Positions 57,593 to 64,000 of a stretch of 64,000 nt of DNA are shown one piece after another. The number at the start of each line of letters is the position of its first letter. The first letter of the stretch is position 1. Under the pieces are notes generated by a model. That model was not told the DNA's origin, made no database searches, and was given only the letters and a program-made list of their open reading frames with translations. This stretch comes from Metridium senile (Eukaryota; Cnidaria; Anthozoa; Actiniaria; Metridiidae): the NCBI GenBank assembly GCA_949775045.1, contig OX459110.1:9288470-9352469 (forward strand), written 5' to 3'. A program made the position numbers and the translations under genes.

Positions 57593-59640
57593 CTGCAAAA
57601 ACAAAATGATCTCAGAGGGAACTAGAAAACTACGAATCACCTACGGAAACAATAGACATTTTGGTTTTTAGATCAGTAGACGTTGTATTTTTCAAAAAAA
57701 CAATTTTTGTACATATACTAGTCTTTCAATACAGGGTCGTTACAGGGCCGAGTTCATCTTGGGGTTTGATTAATGAAGACTTGTTGTTGAATCCACAAAA
57801 TTTTCGAAGAAAAGCATTGATTTTTAGTAAAATCGGCCATAAAAACTAGATTTTAGCCAGAATTTATTCATGAACAAAGTTGCGGGAAAAAAGCGTCCAG
57901 TCTTTTACAAAATCATGACGTCACACTGATCAACAACGAGCGTGCGAGTTATTTTTATTTTCAAGCTAGCAATCTGGTTTACCATCGAAATTGATCAAAA
58001 TGGACCCTCGTAATATTCTCCTGCTAATATTAGAACATGTAGAGTAAAAATTGTAGGGAATTTAAAATATCGAGAAACAAAATTAGGACTGTGTAAGCTA
58101 AAAGGGTTAAAATCATTAGAGTAATATATGAATGACTGAATGAATCAATCAATCTTGAATCAATCACCCAATCACGTGCTCAATCAAAAAATAAATGAAT
58201 GATGGATGAATGAATGAATGAATGAATGAATCGATGGATGGATAGATGGATGGATGATAGCAAGGATCGTGTTATTACAACTACTTTAGACAAATGTGTC
58301 CCATTTGAACTATATACTAGGTCAACAAAACATCAATCCTTTAGGGCTATTATGTAATTAATCAGCATACAGTCATTGTCAATAAGGTTGTCCTGCATGT
58401 GAAAAAAGACTAAAAGAAATATCACGTGATGATTTGTTTATTTTGTTTTTAAACGATATCAATTCTGGTTTCAGAAGAACAATGAACAGAGTACGTATAC
58501 AATCATTGCTGGTATCGAGCATTTAGAGTTAGTATATTAGGTATCACATGACATTTCTTTTGGTCTAAATGTCTTTATTGATCGATGGACAACAATAATG
58601 TCGACATTGACTATATAACTGGTTTACAAACCGCCATATCACACATTCGATTTTTTAGTTTTTCCTTGCTCAAGGGAAACTTGCCTAAATACCTAGCTTT
58701 ATACTGTGTGCAGTGAAAAGCATACAGTAGTCTCTGCTAACATTTTTACTAGCAAACAAATGAATGTTCGAAGGAAGTTTATGTTCGTATTATATTTATT
58801 TTGAAATCAATAGCAAATCCTACAATCTGATAATAAATTAATAAATAAATTCGAATATTTAAAACAGGATGACCCAACAGTGTAAAGAAACACTGTTGTC
58901 AAAGGGGTCCTGTAGAATAAAATCAACTTAAAGTAACTATAAAATTCATTAAAATATTAATAATACATTAAGTGGATATATATACAAAACAATTGTTAAA
59001 AAGAAATTAGTTTTAAAAAATATGTAGATTATATATTAACTATATATTATCAAGTTCGCTTAATTTGTTTTTAAAAATAAGTCTAGAGTTGGTAGATCTA
59101 AGATCTATTGGCAAGTCATTAGCTTTCAGCAGTGCGATTTATTCATTTTAAGTTTTAAATCGCACTGTTTTGAAGAACTAATGAAATTGCAGAAAACCTA
59201 AAGTTTGACCAATCAGATCAAAGGAAACAAATTTAAAAGCCAATTCAAAGCACGAGAAACAAATTGAAGGAGATTTTCTAGGTGAAATGGAGGAAATTGA
59301 AAAAATGGATTTAAATTTTAAATCCCTACAGTATTTATTTTAAAATGTATAATAAAGATTTGTCTCACAAAAAGTCATATATCGCAAATGTGCTAAACCT
59401 TTAATTTAATCAGAACTACGGCGATTGAATGTTGAAATGATGGGCTTTCAAATAATAGAAAGACTTTATTCCTCAAATGTCTTAAGGCCTGGGATTTTAT
59501 GGCAGACCGAAAAATATTAAAATTGCAATAATTTTACTTATATTCAATGTACTAAAATATATTTTGGAACCCAAGTGACAATTAGGCTCCTTAACATTTT
59601 GCGTTGGAAATGCTTATAATTTGGTGGTCACGTGACCAGC
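57593..59640. other. Upstream of the NLR-like gene; intergenic
   Basis: Should contain the promoter of the minus-strand NLR-like gene and possibly a 5' UTR intron, since tttttgcag directly abuts the ATG. A GATG/GAAT microsatellite lies at 58196-58256. A short inverted pair gcgattt...aaatcgc lies at 59132-59165. No other gene recognised. Confidence 0.45.
58130..58256. repeat. GAAT/GATG microsatellite
   Basis: (GAAT)n then (GATG)n, with a few interruptions. Confidence 0.9.
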
Positions 59641-61085
59641 AAGGGTGTAAAACAGAAATTTGAAAACGGGGCTAATTTATTGCATTAATTTACTGAAACT
59701 TCCACTGGAATGGAAACGCTCCAACATCGTACCAGTATTCAAAAAGGGTGATAAATCAACAGTTTCGAACTACGGACCTATCTCCTTATTATCTGTTGTC
59801 AGCAAAATGTGTGAAGGCTGTGTACTCAAGAAACTGGTTCCCAGTCTCTCTGATCTCATGTGCTCCGAATAGCATGGCTTTGTTGAAAAACGGTCCTCTG
59901 TAGCACAGATACTTACAGCCCTCCACGATCTTGGTGCTGCTCTTGATGCTGGAGATGAATTGGACGTTCTGTATCTGGACTTCAGCAAGCCCTTCGATTC
60001 TGTGCCTCACAACTTACTGCTGTACAATTTATCGTTATAGGGCATTGGCGGTCCACTACATGGTTGGTTCTCAGACTATCTTCATTCAAGATCTCAGCGG
60101 ATGCTTGTTGATGGTTGTTTCTCTTCCTGGGCTGAAGTAACATCTGGTGTCCCTCAAGGGAGTCACTTGGGACCATTTTTGTTCATACTATTCATCAATG
60201 ATTTACCCAGAACTGGCAGTGACGGTACCTCTATTGCTCTTTTCGCTGACGATGCTAAATGCTCTAGAACTGTCAGTTGTCGTAGTGACTGTGTCAAATC
60301 ACAGTACGATGTAAATAATCTATATGATTGTTCTCTAAAGTGGGACCTTTCATATAATCTAGATAAATGTGTGGTAATGCGCATTTCTAGAAAACGAATT
60401 CGCACTGTTCCTTCTCTTACTGTCAGTCCCTATGTAGCTGGTGGACATACCCTTGAAGTTGTCCCATCTCAGAAAGATCTCGGGATTGCTATTACCAACA
60501 AGCTAACATGGAGTACACACATGGAGTGTGTTGTTGCTAAAAGCAACAGGATGTTAGACTTTCTTCGGCGGAATTGTGCCAACATAGGTACTGACAGTAA
60601 GAGAACTTTATATATTTCGTTTGTGCGCTCCCATTTAGGTTATGCTAGTGAGGTATGGGCTCCTTAAACCACTATTTCCAATATTAGCATAATCGAGAGT
60701 GTTCAGCGTCGTGCCACGCGATTTATCTTAAATTGTAGCTACAAAGTGACTGAAAGACCTAGTTATAAAGCACGCTTAACCTCACTAAGGTTGCTGCCAA
60801 TACCATACTGGCATGAGTATCGCGACTTAGTTTTCTTTACAAATGTATGAGCGGCCAATACAATATCAACATAAATAATTACATAAACAAAGTCTCAGGT
60901 CGTACAAGAAGTGCCAATAATCTAAATCTTCGCGCCAACCGCTTCCGCACTAGTCTATTTAGGGATTCTTTTTTTAATCGTATAATACCGTTATGAAACT
61001 CGCTACCAAATGACATAAACAAGGCTCAAACTCTATCTACGTTTAAAAAGCAACTTCATAATTTCTATACTAATAAATTCATCAC
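59640..61085 (+). pseudogene. Decayed LINE reverse transcriptase (jockey/CR1-like)
   Basis: In one frame from about 59690: KLPLEWKRSNIVPVFKKGDK, ISLLSVVSKMCEGCV, DVLYLDFSKPFDSVPHNLLL, VTSGVPQGSHLGPFLFILF, the catalytic box FADDAK, KDLGIAITNKLTW and SFVRSHLGYASEVWAP. In-frame stops at 59870, about 60038 and 60665, a one-base shift near 60839 and a TGA for Trp near 60994 (RIIPL-stop-NSLP) disable it. 5' end is truncated near 59640. It differs clearly in sequence from the intact LINE at 40477 and ends in a GGAT tail, so it is another, older family. Confidence 0.85.
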
Positions 61086-61163
61086 TTTTTGGATGGATGG
61101 ATGGATGGATGGATTCATCACTTTTTGGATGGATGGATGGATGGATGGATGGATGAATGCATG

Positions 61164-61198
<35 letters not shown>

Positions 61199-61218
61199 AG
61201 ATAAATAAATAAATAAAA
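61078..61218. repeat. Duplicated GGAT tail of the decayed LINE
   Basis: attcatcactttttggatgg plus (ATGG)n occurs twice in tandem (61079-61113 and 61114-61155), followed by (AATC)n and (AAAT)n. The LINE's last bases and tail have been duplicated together. Confidence 0.85.
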
Positions 61219-62450
61219 ACATATATTGGATCAATCTGATTGGATCAATCTGGCTGGTGACTCTATCTACCCCACTTTGCTATAAAATTTTGAGCTTTTT
61301 CCGATCGACTCTGATGCTGGTCACTTGACCAATGGAATGCCATGCTTGCACCAAACATTTTACACCTTCATTACAAACTAACATGTACTTTATTTATTGA
61401 TTGAACTTTTGAAACGAAGATTGAAATCCGAATTACTAACATTTTATTAAAAATGACTTCCTGACCCAAGACTTGAGTCAGTGCTTTGGATATTTAGTGG
61501 AATTAAGGCGCTATATATCCTACGTAACCAGTCGAACGATTCGGTAATCGAACGCAATCGAATCCAATCAAATCAAATGATTCGATTCGATTGCGTTTGG
61601 TAATCGAATCATCGCCAGAAAAACCGAACGGTCATGCGCATTAGTAACGCGACACTTAGAAAAAAATCGACAGGCTTATGCTCTCAAGTTAACAGAGAAT
61701 GTAGGGAACCAGAATTTCCTATCCTTGATAACTCGGCAACCGTGTCATTAAAACAACGTTTCCCCCTCTAGGTTGATTAACCTAATTACATGCTATAATA
61801 AAAACACAGAAACAACGCCAAAACGTTAAAATGTGTGTCGGTTTTACAACTTATAACTTTGTATGGTTTCCAGCCCTCATTCCTTTGTCAAATGACCGAT
61901 TTGCTCAAAATTACTCTATTATTACGGTCTCAAGCTAAGGGCCAATATGTTTATTGTCTGTTTTCCCCCTCTGGTTTGATTCATTGGTCATATGTTAATA
62001 TGGTCTCCCTATTTTCAAATGAATCGGCCACAAACTCATGTCGGTTTTAGACAATTTGTTTCGGTATTATTCAGGCTTCAAGACATTGGCAATGTTTTGT
62101 TGACGTGCGTTCTTTGTTTCAGCCATCACAATAGAGCTTAATTATAAGCTAATTAATTAATTGTATTTAGTTTAGTTTAGTTTAGTTTATTTGTCACACT
62201 ACTACAATTACAATAATAATACTATTAATACAAAAAAGGATATATAGATGTGACGGGAGTAGGAAACAGAGCTTACGCCCCAATTGAATATCTTACTCCT
62301 ACGTAAAAATATATATAATAAAAATATAAATATTAAATATAAATTGCAAAAAATACTAAAACGAATGTAACAAACTGAATACTAGGCTTAACAAGAATTA
62401 CTGTAAAAATACACTATTGAAAAGGTTTAAAATTATGAATATTATATTTG
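61219..62450. other. Intergenic DNA, no gene recognised
   Basis: Contains a self-complementary tract at 61535-61615 built from gattcgattgcg/cgcaatcgaatc words, and tagtttagtttagtt at 62167-62190. The rest is AT-rich without recognisable features. Confidence 0.45.
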
Positions 62451-62454
62451 CTAA

Positions 62455-62874
<420 letters not shown>

Positions 62875-62875
62875 T

Positions 62876-63540
62876 ATATATATATATATAAAAATAATAA
62901 TAATAATAAATAATAATAAATATATATAAATATATTGTTTTTCGTCTCTTCTTTAATTTTTTATCGATTTTCAAAGTTTGAGACAAGTAATTTTATTGTA
63001 CTGTCGTGAATAACAATCGATATCTCGCGAAATACCAAAAATATCGACAAACCCAGGACAATTTTTGAGATGAATAGTTTTTCAGTTCAAAAGCCGAGTT
63101 TTGCTTTTATAGCCTCAATATTGGTGTACCTGGACTTAGGGAATTTCCTTTATCGAGAAAAAGCAACTTTTAGTTTAAAAGGATTAACGCTGATCACTCA
63201 AGAGGGATTAACTTATCAATCAAGAGTGACTCTCTTTACGCCAATGAAAATAAAGCATTGTAAGTTAATCCCTGGCCCTAGGTCATGGTGTATACCCGAT
63301 ACCTTGTCTCATGTTCTGTTATGAAGCTTTCTTGTACACAATCAAACTTTGCTCTGAATTATTATTGTAAAACAATGGAAAGATCAGCAAAAAAGTTGGT
63401 CAAAGAGAGGTTGAGAGGCATAGGCAAATGTATTGCAAGAGGCAAGTTAAAGAGAAATGTAGAAGCAGCAAAACGCTGAGAGCATACTGTAAATAATGCT
63501 GAGGGAAATGCCCGCATTCGCGTGTCTGTAAAAGCAGGAA
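62876..63540. other. Intergenic DNA, no gene recognised
   Basis: AT-rich. Open frames of 60-85 codons at 63070-63324 and 63285-63479 lack domains. Nothing supported. Confidence 0.4.
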
Positions 63541-63542
63541 CG

Positions 63543-63743
63543 TGCCCGGAACACCCCGGAACACCCCGGAACACCCCGGAACACCCCGGAACATCCCCGG
63601 AACACCCCGGAACACCCCGGAACACCCCGGAACACCCCGGAACACCCCGGAACACCACGGAACACCCCAGAACACCCCAGAACACCCCGGAACACCCCGG
63701 AACACCCCGGAACACCCCGGAACACCCCGGAACACCCCAGAAA
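63543..63743. repeat. 10-bp minisatellite ccccggaaca, about 20 copies
   Basis: ccccggaaca head to tail with a few one-base variants (accacgg, accccag, one extra base in catccccgg). Its translations (GTPRNTPEHP and VFRGVPGCSG) are artefacts. It is strongly G/C-rich in an AT-rich region. Confidence 0.95.
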
Positions 63744-63759
63744 AGTTAATATTTATAAA

Positions 63760-63832
63760 ATTAAAAAAGAAAAAAAAAAAGAAAAAAAAAGAAAAAAAAG
63801 AAAAAAAAAGAAAGAAAAAGAATTTTTTTTTA
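63760..63832. repeat. A-rich low-complexity tract
   Basis: aaaaagaaaaaa runs directly after the minisatellite. A poly-A-like tail of a retrocopy is conceivable but no source gene is seen. Confidence 0.8.
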
Positions 63833-64000
63833 AATTTGATAGTTTTTGATATTCATTTATTCATTCATATGTAACTAGATGATACAAGAATTAAGATTAG
63901 ACGATAGAAGATTAGACCGTTAGCTAATGAACAAGGATAAGTACAATAGTAGGGAGTTTAAGTAACCACTACGGCAACGACGTCGAAAACGGCATATAAC

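Noticed and set aside
63522..63874. Proline/threonine-rich frames near the right end (GTPRNTPEHP)
   Set aside because: Translations of the 10-bp minisatellite and the A-rich tract.

Overview
The window looks like nuclear DNA of an early-branching animal, most likely a cnidarian and probably an anthozoan. It is AT-rich, has GT-AG introns and AATAAA polyadenylation signals, and is dense with short inverted-repeat transposons (MITEs), microsatellites and satellite arrays. The host genes are animal genes: parvin, 4E-BP, a secreted von Willebrand A-domain protein, a CRAL-TRIO protein, and an innate-immune type HEPN/NB-ARC/TPR protein of a kind known to be expanded in anthozoans and sponges. The lineage is inferred from gene and repeat content; nothing here fixes the species.

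Layout. 0.7-4.65 kb (+): the last eight coding exons of a parvin gene (end of CH1, all of CH2); earlier exons lie before the window. 5.6-7.77 kb: MITEs, one with one arm amplified into a 69-70 bp tandem array. 7.78-16.06 kb (-): a secreted VWA protein, with a signal-peptide exon at 15967-16057 and the VWA exon at 7783-8504, and an intron of about 7.5 kb full of nested MITEs, a (TA)n tract and a (TTGA)n tract. 16.3-18.8 kb: nested repeats including a non-autonomous element with a 9-bp target duplication. 19.16-22.66 kb (+): a CRAL-TRIO gene with a 31-residue coding tandem repeat, broken in several places. 23-28.6 kb: dispersed and tandem repeats. 28.94-33.35 kb (+): an intact 4E-BP gene. 33.4-37.6 kb (-): a one-exon 931-residue DDE-like transposase candidate between short terminal inverted repeats. 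38.7-44.7 kb: MITEs and a 5'-truncated LINE with an open reverse transcriptase frame, bounded by AGGAT repeats. 45.3-51.6 kb: a 57-66 bp satellite interrupted by about 4 kb of strand-asymmetric DNA holding a decayed Penelope-like reverse transcriptase. 51.74-57.6 kb (-): the HEPN/NB-ARC/TPR gene with about 31 near-identical TPR units, cut by a 37-nt deletion and a nonsense codon. 59.6-61.2 kb: a second, decayed LINE. 62.4-64 kb: (TA)n, a Tc1/mariner-like MITE inside it, and a 10-bp minisatellite.

The host genes are unrelated to each other (integrin adhesion, translation control downstream of TOR, secreted adhesion domain, lipid-binding domain, immune sensing); no operon-like organisation is expected or seen. 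The most interesting material is (1) the STAND-type immune gene, whose TPR array is homogenised at DNA level in a three-unit higher-order pattern, (2) several cases of tandem duplication acting on introns and transposon arms, and (3) the unnamed DDE-like element. All splice sites were placed by eye from reading frame, homology and GT/AG signals, so exon edges carry that uncertainty.
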